A stretch of 64,000 nt of DNA from Tamarix chinensis (lineage: Eukaryota > Streptophyta > Magnoliopsida > Caryophyllales > Tamaricaceae): the NCBI GenBank assembly GCA_030549775.1, contig CM060175.1, positions 100,976,422-101,040,421 on the forward strand, written 5' to 3'. Position numbers and translations under genes: made by a program. The notes beneath the pieces were generated by a model. That model made no database searches and had not been told where the DNA came from. It worked only from the letters and a program-made list of their open reading frames with translations. Every line of letters begins with the position of its first letter. Position 1 is the stretch's first letter. This document shows positions 34,440-45,492 of the stretch, one piece after another.

Positions 34440-35080
34440 TCATGTAAAATTATACATGGGAAGTGGTAGACATACCTCCTAGGAAAAAAGCCCTAGGAGG
34501 TAAGTGGATATTTAAGAAAAAAGTAAATGCATATGGTTCAATTGACAAATACAAGGCTAGACTTATAGTTAATGGCTACCAGAAAAGGGAATATGTTGAT
34601 TTTTTTGACACGTATTCACCAGTTACAAGAATTATATCTATACGTATGTTATTATCAATAACAATTGTAAAAGAATTAGAATTACATCAAATGAATATAA
34701 AATATAGTGTCTTAAATGATGAACTAGATGAAGAGATTTATATAGAATAACTTGAAGGGTTTATTGCTCCCGGTTATGAGAAAAATGTTTTTCAACTTAT
34801 TAAATCCTTATATGGATTAAAGTAGGCTCCCAAGCTATAGCATGAGAAATTTAGATAGTGTAATATTGTCAAATGGCTTCAAAAAAATGAGTTTGGCAAA
34901 TGTGTTTATGTTAAAGATACTCATAAAGTATACATCATAGTATGTCTACACGTAGTTGATGTGCTCATAATGGATAGTAATAAGGAAATCATTAAAACTA
35001 CCAAACAAATGCTCACCAGGTGTTTTGATATGAAAAATATGGATCTTGTAGATGTTGTATTAAGAATTAAGATTTTTAGA
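34440..35080 (+). pseudogene. copia reverse transcriptase remnant
   Basis: Recognisable blocks are VVDIPPRKKALGGKWIFKKK (near 34463), KARLIVNGYQKREYVDFFDT (near 34550), YSPVTRI, then LYGLK-stop-APKL (near 34812). The active-site motif near 34955 is VVDVLIM, where the family has YVDDMLI. Loss of the second aspartate means it could not catalyse synthesis even if the stops were absent. Confidence 0.85.
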
Positions 35081-35339
35081 ACATCTAATGGGATAATATT
35101 GTTTAAATCTCATTATGTTGAGAAAATACTTGACTATTTCAAGGAGCATAATATTAACCCAGCTAAGACACCATTAGATGTGAATGTTCATTTGATGAAA
35201 AATATTGGTGTCAGCATCTCACAATTGGAATATTCACATATAATAGATAGTATCATGTATCTCATGAATTGCACATGGTCATATATTGCTAATGTAGCTA
35301 ATAAGTTAAATAACTACACCAATAATTTTAGTAGGGGAA

Positions 35340-35725
35340 ATTAGAAGGCAATCATTCAAGTTTCAGGATATCTAAAGCATACCAAAAACTTTGGATTGCA
35401 CTACAAAAGATATCTTGTAGTGGTAGAAGGTTACATTGGTGCCAATTGGGTATCATATTCCAAGGACTCTAAGTCTAATAGTGGATATGTATTCATACTT
35501 GGTAGTGGTGTAATATCTTGTAAGTCATCAAAAGAGACGTGTATTGTGAGGTAGATGATGTAATATGAATTTATTGCTTTAGATAAATCATGGGAAGAAA
35601 CTGAGTGGATCGTAGACTTCTTAGAAGATATCACTTGTTGGAAAAAACCTACATCTCTCATATGTATCCATTGTAATAACCAATATGCAATTAGTAGAGC
35701 ATAGAATAAGATGTATAATGGTAAG
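35340..35725 (+). pseudogene. copia RNase H remnant, split by an insertion
   Basis: GYIGANWVSYSKDSKSNSGY (near 35432) carries the ADWAS/DRKST-like block of copia RNase H. It is followed by FIALDKSWEETEWIVDFLED and ICIHCNNQYAI. The frame ends at NKMYNGK at the junction with the inverted LTR. The continuation appears at 43011. Confidence 0.82.
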
Positions 35726-36101
35726 TGTAGCAGCTCGATTTTTATGAACCAAAAAACTTCATTTAGAGAGTTATGTGCAGAAGCTAAAACAATAAAATAA
35801 TGTATGGTACCGTCATACTTAGTAAAAGTCCGATTACCCTTACCATTCTCATGACAAGTCCTGAGGCTAAAATCATTACTCCGTTTATATTAATAACATG
35901 ATTACAAGAATTAGAATAGAGAAAACCTCAGATAAACATGGTGCTAAGTAAAAGTAACATCAACGGTTCACAAAACTCAAAGAGAGAAAATATAGGAGGA
36001 CATAAAGGTCAAATTACAACCGGAATTAAAATAATAAAATAGGCATCAAATAGTCCTTCACTCTCAAGTTGAACTACAACTTTGACTGAGCTCAAAAGCT
36101 A

Positions 36102-36700
36102 TGTAACATCCCAAAATTTACTATTTTTTTTTAAAACAGAAGCACTTAAATTAAAACCTGTGAATTCTGGGGATGTTACTGCCACACTTAGTACCAGACC
36201 GGTTCACTCCAACCGTTCCAGTACCAAGTGCTAAGGCTAAAAAGGATATTTATACTTAATCAATACTTAAACCAAGAGTTCATAAAAAGAACTAAAAGGA
36301 TCATAACATAGAAATCAGAGTACGCGTAAAGAGAATCATAAACCAGAGTGCATTATAAAAATTCCAAAAAGGAGAAATAAAGTTTACAACCAATAAAAGT
36401 TTTGTCTCAAATACTCAATACAAAGTAATAAATCATAAAAGGAGAAATCTAATACAAAAAGAAATAATATATGGAAATAAAATAGCATGGAGAAGAATCC
36501 GGCCACGTCACTCCTGATCATTGAACCAAGCCCATGATCAATACTCAGCCCCGTCTGATGCCTCATAGACATCGAAGGCATCTAAATATGCATCGCCCAC
36601 CTACAAAAAATCAGAAGGGTCTTCTGCTCATGGGAATGAGCAGCACCCATAAAAAGGGTGGTCAGTACGCTACGTACTGAGTAAGGTAACCATTCACTAA
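36102..36700 (-). repeat. 3' end of a gypsy LTR (hairpins, stem and terminus only)
   Basis: On the minus strand it holds TTACCTTACT, the hairpin CAGTACGTAGCGTACTG (36663-36679), CTGCTCATTCCCATGAGCAG (36624-36643), the stem CACTTGGTAC ... GTACTAAGTG (36185-36230) and the terminus GGGATGTTACA at 36102. Everything upstream of the first hairpin is missing. Confidence 0.8.
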
Positions 36701-37153
36701 TGTAACACCCCCAAATTTACTACTGAAAAATTTCGTTTAATTAAAAGGGTTTAGCAGAAGCGAAAAGATAAAACCGTAAACTCGGGGGCATTACCGTCAC
36801 ACTTAGTACCAGATCGATACACTCCTACCGTTCCAGTACTAAGTGCTAAGGCTAAATAAGGTTAACATTAAACACGAATCATTAATAAAACACAAGTCAT
36901 ACAGAAATCAGAGTGCGATTTAGGATTACAAACCAAAGAGTACGTGACTAGAGTTTTTCAAACATAAAGCATAGTACAAAAACACAACTAAAATGTGATA
37001 ATACAAGGTCCAATAAAAGAAATAGAGTCCAGCCGAGTCACTCTCGATCCCCAAGTCAGGTTTAGGCTCAACGCTCAGCCCCACCCGATGCCTCGTAAGT
37101 GTCGTAGGCATCAAAGACGTCATCCCCTACCTGCACAAGCTCAGATGGGTCTT

Positions 37154-37209
37154 CTGCTCGTGGGAATGAGTAGCACCCATGAAACGGGCGATCAGTACAC
37201 TACGTATTG
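37154..37209 (-). other. Two adjacent hairpins in the inverted LTR
   Basis: Plus-strand CTGCTCGTGGGAATGAGTAG (37154-37173) and CAGTACACTACGTATTG (37193-37209) correspond to the two hairpins of the other LTRs, with some substitutions that keep pairing by wobble and others that weaken it. Confidence 0.7.
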
Positions 37210-37384
37210 AGTAAGGTAACAGATGCGCTAAGGCCGACACATAGAGCACATAGCATAGGAATGAGCATGTAGGCAACACACAATGATACATGTAATAAGG
37301 CCTGGTTACTTTTCAGGTAACTTATTCTTTATTCCTCTTAATAATATGTTCATTCCACACATACTCTTTAATAGTCCATGTGAG

Positions 37385-37740
37385 TGCGGGAACCCCACTA
37401 TTATAGCCGGTGGACCGGAATACATACAGGGAAGAACGCTCCTGACCACTATTATTCGCCGGTGGACCGATCTCCAGGGCAGAACGCTCCTAGCCACTAT
37501 TATTCGCCGGTGGACCGGTTTGGCCCCGACTCACATGGTGTTTCACTGTAAGTGCTTAGTGTATTTCCCATGACTTAGATTCATTACGTTTGGTTTGTTG
37601 AGCACGGAATCCCCCACTATTATAGCTGGTGGACCGGTTATCATGCAGGGCAAAACGCTCCTGGCCACTATTATTCGCCGGTGGAACGGTCTCCAAGGCA
37701 CCCCGGCTCCTGGCCACTATTATTCGCCGGTGGACCGGTC
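37385..37740 (-). repeat. Six-unit CCAC...GTGG array in the inverted LTR
   Basis: On the plus strand the units read CCACTATTATTCGCCGGTGG or CCACTATTATAGCCGGTGG, near 37395, 37436, 37493, 37613, 37665 and 37715. The pattern of one 'ATAGC' unit followed by two 'TTCGC' units, repeated twice, matches the two-triplet layout of the 10434-17516 element. Confidence 0.85.
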
Positions 37741-38399
37741 TGGGCTCGGCTCAACAATCTTTCTCTTTAAGTGATTAGTATCTTATCCGTATCTTATTAG
37801 ATAACATTACACCCTTGACATGCATGTCATCAACGTTCTACTTCTATCCTCTCAAGGGGGCTCGTCCCATATTTTGAGATTAAACATTCTCACATGCATG
37901 TTCTAAAGGGTCATAACACACTACATCACATTCCACAACATTTCACCACATATACATATCAACATATACAATAAGAAGGCACATAATCATACCTTAATTC
38001 CAAGTTGCTCCATACATAAAATAGTTAACTAATAGCACATGATACACAACACAACATTATACAAGGAATCCAAGCATATAATACACATAACACACATAAG
38101 GCATTAGTTACACCCTTAGCTAAAACGACACCAGTCTTGGAGCACGCTCCTACGCGTCCTTAGGGTTTTGACTGGTCTCACCTATATGAGGAAAAAACTA
38201 AAGATTAGATTCCCTCCTACCAAAAATACTATTATTTCCTAATTTATTCTAAGATTATGTTTTTGATAAAATAATAACATATTAATAATAATGACATTAA
38301 CTAATTACTAATTTTGCTAAAGATATAATAAATAATAGTAATATAGTAAAAGTTGATAATATAAGGTTTGAAGACTTTACCCTAATAATAATAATAAAG

Positions 38400-38638
38400 A
38401 TACTAATAATAATAATGATAATAATAATAATAATAATAGTAAAAAAAATAATAATAATACTAAAAATACTATTACTAATAATAATATGGTTCGAAATAAA
38501 TGGTGGAATAAGGGCTTCGACCCTTCACCAAAATAACACTAATAATAATTTTAGTAACATTGATAATAATAATAATAATAATAATAATAATAGCATAAAT
38601 CGAAAGTAAAGTAAAATAGGGTTTCGACCCTACTTTAA

Positions 38639-38679
<41 letters not shown>

Positions 38680-38793
38680 TGATGATGATGATGATGATGA
38701 TAACACATAATACTAATACTAATAATAATAATAATATTCAAAATAAAAATAGAATAGGGCTTTGGCCCTCAATATAAATAACAATAATAACAT

Positions 38794-38846
<53 letters not shown>

Positions 38847-38860
38847 ATAGTAATAGTAAT
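38400..38860. repeat. (ATT)n/(ATC)n/(TAC)n microsatellite cluster
   Basis: Long trinucleotide runs include AAT (38563-38592, 38638-38676), GAT (38677-38700) and TAG (38793-38845). Between them on the minus strand lie AGGGTCGAAGCCCT, AGGGTCGAAACCCT and AGGGCCAAAGCCCT (near 38514, 38619, 38757), the same stem-forming motif as in the LTR at 20544. Confidence 0.9.
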
Positions 38861-39538
38861 ATATTTAAATTATTAAAATAAAATAAATAAAGCTTGAATA
38901 AATGGTGAAAAGGGGTTGAGAGGGTTTAGGGTTCCACCTTAGATTGGTGGTGACAGGCGGCACCGGCAAGTGGCGGCGGTGGCCGGAAAAAGAGAAGAAA
39001 ATAGGAAAATTTGAGGGATGGGAAAAGGAGAGGGAGAATGAATGTGGAAGTAGGGGTGTTTGTGACTGTCTAGATGGAGAGGAGTAGAATGTGGGTGGCG
39101 GCGCAACCAATGGTAGTGGCGCACGACGACAGTAGTGGTGGCCAAAAGTGGAAGAACAAGAGAAAGAGATGGGGAGAGGGAGGAAGAGGAAAAGAAGAGT
39201 AGGCGGAGATAGAGGAGGGTTTGCAGGTGTTTTTGGGAGGTGTAAGGGGCAATGGTGGCGGCGGAAATGGTGGTTAAAGGTGGTGCGAAGGGCGGCGGAT
39301 GGGGAAGAAAGGGCTGGTTAAGGGGCTTCTTTGAACACTCGGGGTGGCTCGTGCAGGGAAATCGAGGGAGATTGGAGGTGTAGTTAGTTAGAGGGCGGTG
39401 TAGGGAGTACTTAGGTGGGAGGAGTGGGCGGCGGTGTTGGCCGACGGTGACAGGGCTAGCGTCTAAAAGGGCGGTGGCAAAAAGGGATTATTTTTCTGGG
39501 TTTGAAAATAAAACTCGATTCCAGGGCTAGTAAGGGGG

Positions 39539-39546
39539 TATTTATA
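39539..39546 (-). promoter_or_regulatory. LTR promoter TATA box (inverted LTR)
   Basis: TATAAATA on the minus strand is followed by CCCCC and lies just after the pyrimidine-rich U3, in the same relative position as the box at 15487. Confidence 0.65.
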
Positions 39547-40925
39547 GAGTTAAAGGAGAGCTAAAGTTAGAGGGGAGGCGGGAAAATTGGGGCGGGGCGG
39601 TTGGGGCTCACCGACGGCGATGATTGGCTGGCGAAGTTTAAAACGTGGCAGGGTGAGTAGCTGATCAGGGAGGAGGGAAAATCTCGCGAGAAGAAAGGAA
39701 ATTGATTGGGTCGAAATGGCTGTTGAATCGGCGAGGGAGAGAGGGGGAAATGGCCGGTCAAATCGGGTGGCTGGTGGTGATATTCTCAGACAATTGCAGG
39801 TCAACGGGGGAAGGGAGCAAGAAGAAAAAGAAGAAGAAGAAGAAGGGGGACGCATGGATCGGGCGGCCAAGAAGAAAAGAAAGAAAAGAAAAGAAAGAGG
39901 AAAATCGGACTGGACGACGGCTAAAAAAAAGGACGAAATGCGGTGTTTAGGAGATTGGCTGCACCAAAGGAGAAACAAGGGAAGGTTTGGGCCGCGAGAA
40001 GACAAGCCTAGGTCGCCGAAGAAGAAAAGGAAAAGAAGAAGAAAGAAAAGGGAATAAAAAGAAAATAAAAGAAAGAAAGAAAAAGGAAAAAGGAAAAGGG
40101 AAAAAAGAAAAATAGTGGGTTGGGTTAATTAAATTAATTAGGATATTTGGGATATTTAAAAATAATAATATTTAATTCCCTTTTTAGGTTAAATTAGGAT
40201 TTTTTTGAAAGATTTTTCCTTAATTCCTTTTAATTAGAAAATATCTCTAATTTTCTTCAATTAAATTATTTATAAAATTCCTATTAATTTGGATCTATTT
40301 TCTCCTTTTTTATTTTAAATAAAATAATTTATTTAATTAATTTCTAAAATAAAATCCTTAATTAGCTAAAATAACCAAAATTTTTCCTAATTAAAATATT
40401 TATTAATTCCTTCTTGATTTTCCCTAATTAATTTCCTTTTATTTTAATAAAAATAATTTATTTAATTAATTTTTCTAATAAAACCTTATTTATCTAAAAT
40501 TCTTAAAATTAGGTTTTGGGGCATTTCAAGCTGACCTGTAAAGACCACTACTCATTGAATAGGTAGGGGCCCACGAAAGGAACCCTTTAGTACAACGGTA
40601 CTAAGCAACCTTTTATAATAATAAAAAAAAATAGTATAAAACACATGTAAGGAATTACAATAATACATGGTATAAATATCAAAATGTACACGCGTTAATT
40701 AACCATTCATATAATCATGTACCATCAATACCTCATACCAACCATACTCATTTATTTAGAATTAACTGAAACTGACCAAAAGAACATTCAAGAATTTCTC
40801 TTTGCAATATAATTAGAAACGACAGGATAATAACCACATGCCACATACCTTATCATCAATTCTGATAAATCACATTACATAGGTAGGCTGACAAGCACAG
40901 ATCAATATCAGATTATCGCATCAAA

Positions 40926-41160
40926 GGTAGAAATGAAGGCAACTACCGAAACATAAGAAGCCACAAAGGCTACTATTGAACCATAAGTAGAGACAAAGGT
41001 TGCTACCAAACTACAGTAAGGCACAAAGACTACTATCAAACTATAGGTAGGCACAAATGCTACTACCAAACCACAGGTAAGCACATAGGCCGCTACCAAA
41101 TACAAGTAGGCACTAAAGCTGCTACCGACCAACAGGTAGGCACAAAGGTTGCTACCGACC
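40926..41160 (-). repeat. GGTAG...CTACC array in the inverted D LTR
   Basis: About seven units, seen on the plus strand as (G)CTACC or GGTAG arms around AMAGGCACAAAG-like loops, are spaced 30-45 bases apart. The array is the inverted counterpart of 19111-19290. Confidence 0.7.
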
Positions 41161-43010
41161 AATCCAATAATCCGAAAATCAAATAATCCATCAATAATTT
41201 TCATTTTTAATTACTTTAGGGGAGATCATATCGAACTTGAAAACACTAAGGTATTCTAGTCATACCAGCGCACCAAGGTCGTACAGTATCCTATCGACTA
41301 TCAACCCAAGGATACAAATATACCGTGGTTGCATTGGTACATGAATGTAATATAGTACCCTACCGACAAAGATACCTAATCTATAAGTATATATACCTCC
41401 TATTAGTTCGCAGAATGGAATATAGTAAGATGTAGGACTTGGTTGGAGCACTAAGGCATGCCATTAGAAATTGAGAATCAACCATGGGCTAAACTAAGTC
41501 TTTAGGGTAATGACCCATAAAGATATACCATTCTTGATCTCTAGGTCTTTCACTTTACATATTAGTATTTTATTAAGGTGATCACGAAATTGCATGCAAT
41601 CAGATAGATCCAATTTTCATGATTGACCATTTTACTCATTCTAATTATTTAGAGACAACTATAATCAAGGTCATTACTAAGGTCAGTCATAAAAATATAC
41701 TAAAGCCATCCTAGGCTTAATTATTCACTTTTGGGCGCATTAGGTATAAAATAACCAAAATGTCCCTGAGGTTGAAATTACCACATTAATGTCCTCTTTA
41801 ATTACTAAATACATTTTATTTATAGGTTTTTCATGAAAAGGATAAAACATAATAATTAAACCTATTTATCCTATAGTTAAATTATCGGATAAGTCAAATG
41901 ACCAATTTATCTTTATTCTAGAGTTTGCACATAAAACACTAGTATACATATCTAATACATCCATGATCACGTAATATCATGTTTACAGCATATAATAAAA
42001 TTTAAGTATGCTTGTCATGGTAAGAATCATAATATACATAAACTGACCAAATTAGCCCTAAGGTTAACATCTATGATTGATATTCCACAGTTATATCTAA
42101 CCAATCTCAACCTATTATTTTCTACATACATGTCATGAATAGTAATAAAATTATTTTAGCCATACTTTCATACCTGTAATATTTTACATCAGCTAACATA
42201 CTCTTTTTATGATTCTCATGATAACAATAATAATCACATAATTATAATGTAACTAATCACTCTTAACATATCTGACACACTAAAAATCTTAATGTGTTAT
42301 CATGCAATATTTATCATTTTAGTAGAGTATAAAAGTTACTTGAATTCCAGCAAAAATGTAAATTAGTGTTATCCTACTAAGTACTGCGGGATCCCACTAA
42401 TCAAACTTTCTTACCTAAAAATAATACCAAATTAAAATTTTAACACATAAAATAACAAATATAATAATAAAAAAAATTATTCTTCTAAAATTACCAAAAA
42501 AAGGTTTATGTAAAACCCAAATAGGGTTGAGAAGGGGAGTAGGGACTTGAGGGATATTTGGATGAAAATGGAAGAAGAGGGTGAAGCGGTGTGTATGCAT
42601 GTATGTATATACAAATATTGAGCAGTGGTAATCGAGTATGACTCGACAGAGAGGAAAGGTGATGGTGATGGTCGTGTATGAGAGTGAAGAAAATAAGGAG
42701 AGTGTTTTAGGGAGGACAAATTGGCATGACATGGGGTTACATGAGGTAGGGGTAGAAGGGATAGGATAACAACTACTTCATTTAATTTTAGGTTTAGTTA
42801 GGTTAGGTTAGGGTATCAGTTAGAAAAAAAACTATTCATGATAGGTTTCATAAAAGAAAAGTAATAAAAATAATCTAGGAAATTATTTTGGGGTATAGGT
42901 AAAAGGTTAATAATAATATAATTTAGGATATGATTTAAGGGTTAGTTTTCGAATAAAAGATTAAATACCAAAAAGCAAAGATTACAAAATTTTGAGGTAC
43001 TACATGATTA

Positions 43011-43130
43011 GTAAGAGTATATGTGGCATAACTAATAAAAGTATTCAAGTGGTATTATGTTATGTGTTTGTCTTAATTATCTAATAACATATTAATATCA
43101 AAGTGGAATATCACTCAAGTCAAATTTGTA
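43011..43130 (+). pseudogene. copia RNase H tail (continuation after the insertion)
   Basis: GTAAGAGTATATGTGGCATAAC and TATTCAAGTGGTATTATG resemble the family's codons for the stretch after MYNGK (SRHIRRRHNxIR...LSSGII). Stops and small deletions are present. Together with the GTAAG repeat, this is the main evidence that the intervening 7.3 kb is an insertion. Confidence 0.6.
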
Positions 43131-44147
43131 ATTTATCTGCTATGTTTTATGAGGTTTTCGTCCCTTGGTTGTTGTGATAACTAAAGTATTTTATATTTTA
43201 CTAGGTTGTTGTGGTGTTTGAGATGTATTGGTTGTTGCAATAACTAGAGTTTCCCTATATCTACTCTATACTTATTCATTCCATCAACTTATAAAAGTAA
43301 CCTTTCCTTAATAATTATGAGTCTAATGATAATGTTCCTTAGAAGCGTATTGCCCTAGAAGGTGTCATATGTCATAATCCATTCCACCATACATCAATGG
43401 TGGTGACCAAGTGTATGTTGCTCTAGACGGTGGTGTATGCTATACTTTGTTCCATTAGATATTAATAGTGTTATTCATTTGCGTTGTACCCTAGAAGGTG
43501 CTTGATGCCATGATACCATTCTGTCATTATAAATAGTGAGATTCATAATCTCAAGTGACTAAGAAATAGAATTTTGTGATAACTTAATTACAAACTCTAC
43601 TTGGATTTTCTCTTATACCATCTTATAATATGAGCAGTGTATGAATGTATAGTATTCCTCTTATCATATGAACTCATGTGTTGCATGTGCCTTAATCTAT
43701 TGATATGTTTGTTATCTTACTCCATATACAAGTACTAGCATGTCTATCTTATAGACACCAACTCATTCCCACAAGCACATTTTGTTTTATTTGTAGGAGT
43801 TTTTTTTTATTGATTCTTTTGATGTGATGCCTATGGTGAATGAATTTTAGGTTGGTAATAGTATATGATTTGTTAAATCTCCCTCTGTGGAACTTCTAGT
43901 CCTTTGGTTTCCTTATCTCAATCTCTTATCCTCTGTTTAGTAACCTTCTATGATTATGGGATTAAAGGAATTTAAAATATGATATTTAGCTATAAGTTAT
44001 TTTTTAGCCTTATTCTTAGTATAAATTGGATATGGGGAATACATTTTCTATGGTAGATGCATCAATAACACCATATGTTTTTGTTTTTTGCTTCCGCAAA
44101 ACTTGTCTTAAAGAAAATTTTTAGCATGTAAAAATTGAAGTGTTACA
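43131..44147 (+). repeat. 3' part of a diverged gypsy LTR
   Basis: The segment ends AAGTGTTACA at 44147 and contains diverged GTGG inverted repeats (near 43390, 43455, 43530) and an ACTCATTCCC stretch at 43769. This is the order of modules found in the other LTRs. The head of this LTR is not identified. No primer-binding site follows. Confidence 0.5.
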
Positions 44148-45254
44148 TCTTTAGTGCAAAATTATTGTATGTCTCAAAATCCTGAGGTTGATGTCTTTCT
44201 CTTACATATTAACGCAATCTAATTGGTAAAGTAAGAGATACTCTACTGAAAGAAAGTTGAAAAATGAAACTCAATAAAATTGAGAGAGAATGAAGTAGGT
44301 TGAGGATGAGGAATGCTAGTGTTGTTGTGTTGGATAATTTCTAACATGATCCAACTCAAGATCTAGTAAACCATGGTTAAATGAATTAGACCATTGGAAA
44401 TTAAGCTTTGCTAACTTTCATATTATTGTTGTTAGTCAAACCATTAAAGAAGGCTAAAATGACTAGTCATAACACTGGAAGTTACCATAATAATGTTGGT
44501 AATTAAGGAGAATGCTATTAGTTAATTAGCAATTAAGAATTTGTCTGTTAGATGGTGATAAAATCATAAGATTGTTGGTGACTCATAGTGGAGTGAATGA
44601 TTAGTCATGGACATAAATAGAAATATTGAAACACCATTGAAACATATTTTAGATTTTATAGCACTGAACCAGACATCTCCAAAAAAGGAGATTTAATCAT
44701 ATCCAGTTAATAAACCCTATACACAAACCACACCTAATGGGTAACATCTACTATCAATGTGAGACTTCAAGTTTGGATTAACCCATCCTATATATATATA
44801 TATATATATATAGACAAAAGGGGTAACTTTGTCGTAATTCTCTCTAAATAAAAATTTCATGAGTAGTTCCACCAATGTTCGGTGATGTGTTAGATTGTTA
44901 AGCTTAAAATTGCTATAAAAAAACCTCAAACCTCAAACCATCTTCTTTAGACAAACACCCTCATTTGCACCAAAGAGGGGTCCCAACATCATGTCCCTAC
45001 ACCTTAGGCATTGTCTCCTTGACCACCCTTTAATGATCGCTCAATGTTAAGAAAACACCACACAAATACCATATTTTTCTCTATAAGACTTGAATTCCAA
45101 CTAATATTTCATATCCAATACAACTGTTGTGACATATCCGACCCCCAACGACTTATCCATGTGTGCCTGAGGTCGTCTCATCACACAACCCCCAAAACTC
45201 ATTTTAATAGTCTGGATCCCATACCAAACCACATCCACCAATACTTAAAAGTGA
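44148..45254. other. Unassigned intergenic sequence with (TA)n
   Basis: A TA repeat lies at 44789-44812. No gene is recognised. The 44940-45240 part is pyrimidine-rich and may be old repeat. Confidence 0.35.
44789..44812. repeat. (TA)n microsatellite
   Basis: A perfect TA run of 24 bases. Confidence 0.95.
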
Positions 45255-45492
45255 GGCTCGGGCTCGGCTCGTTTATTAAACGAGCCGAGCTTAAACTCAA
45301 AAAAGCTCGGTTTAATTCATTTTTTGGCTTTGGCTTGTGAGCTCGGCTCTGCTCGGCTCGTTAAAAGCTCGGTTCAGCTCGTTCGTTTAGTTAAACGAGC
45401 CGAGCCCAAACATTATTTTAGGCTCGTTTAGTTAAACGAGCCGAACTCAAGCCTGGAGGTATTCGGCTTGGCTCGGCTCGTTTACAGCCCTA
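45255..45492. mobile_element. GC-rich palindromic MITE-like element
   Basis: This element of about 240 bp is made of repeated GGCTCGGCTCG and TTTAAACGAGCCGAG-type motifs in both orientations. They include GGCTCGTTTA followed two bases later by its exact reverse complement (45421-45442). The right end reads GGCTCGTTTACAGCCCTAA, the typical TTAGGGCTGTAAACGAGCC terminus of a widespread plant hAT-like MITE group. The left terminus is degenerate and no clean duplication was seen. Its GC content stands out from the AT-rich surroundings. Confidence 0.7.

Larger units (their letters stand above)
32116..35725 (+). mobile_element. Ty1/copia element, decayed, first part
   Basis: Copia order is visible: gag, protease, integrase, reverse transcriptase, RNase H. 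The first ATG context (MASSANLVKNLT) is at 32116. Every domain carries stops. The RNase H frame runs to NNQYAISRA then NKMYNGK at 35725, where an inverted LTR has inserted. Sequence similar to the expected continuation (GTAAGAGTATATGTGGCATAAC) resumes at 43011, and GTAAG at 35721-35725 is repeated there. No LTR of this element was identified on either side. Confidence 0.85.
36102..40528 (-). mobile_element. Inverted gypsy remnant: complete LTR joined to the end of a second LTR
   Basis: On the minus strand a full LTR (40528 to 36701) is followed directly by the last ~600 bases of a related LTR (36700 to 36102). The outer flanks are AGCTA (36097-36101) and AGCTG (40529-40533), a duplicated target with one mismatch. 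This fits one insertion into LTR D whose whole internal region and most of its 3' LTR were later deleted. The two LTR pieces differ at many sites, so they are old or come from recombination of different copies. Confidence 0.7.
36701..40528 (-). repeat. Complete inverted gypsy LTR (subfamily 2, 3.8 kb)
   Basis: On the minus strand it starts TGAAATGCCCCAAAA at 40528 and ends GGGGGTGTTACA at 36701. In order it has AT-rich U3, a pyrimidine tract (39550-40110), TATAAATACC (39537-39546), an (ATT)n microsatellite region (38400-38860), the six-unit inverted-repeat array (37385-37740), two hairpins (37154-37209) and the 3' stem (36800-36845). It is the most complete LTR of this type in the window. Large frames at 39550-40057 on both strands are composition artefacts. 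Confidence 0.85.
35726..43010 (-). mobile_element. Inverted solo LTR of family D, itself interrupted
   Basis: Read on the minus strand it starts TGTAGTACCTCAAAATT (43004; six extra bases, TGATTA, separate it from the duplicated target) and ends GAGCTGCTACA at 35726. GTAAG flanks both sides (35721-35725, 43011-43015), and the copia RNase H reading resumes beyond it. After removing the nested element it is about 2.85 kb. It contains a pyrimidine-rich U3 (42420-42740), the GGTAG/CTACC array (40926-41160) and an end region in which the GGACTT ... ACTAAGTATGACGG stretch parallels the other LTRs. No internal genes are present, hence a solo LTR. Confidence 0.75.
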
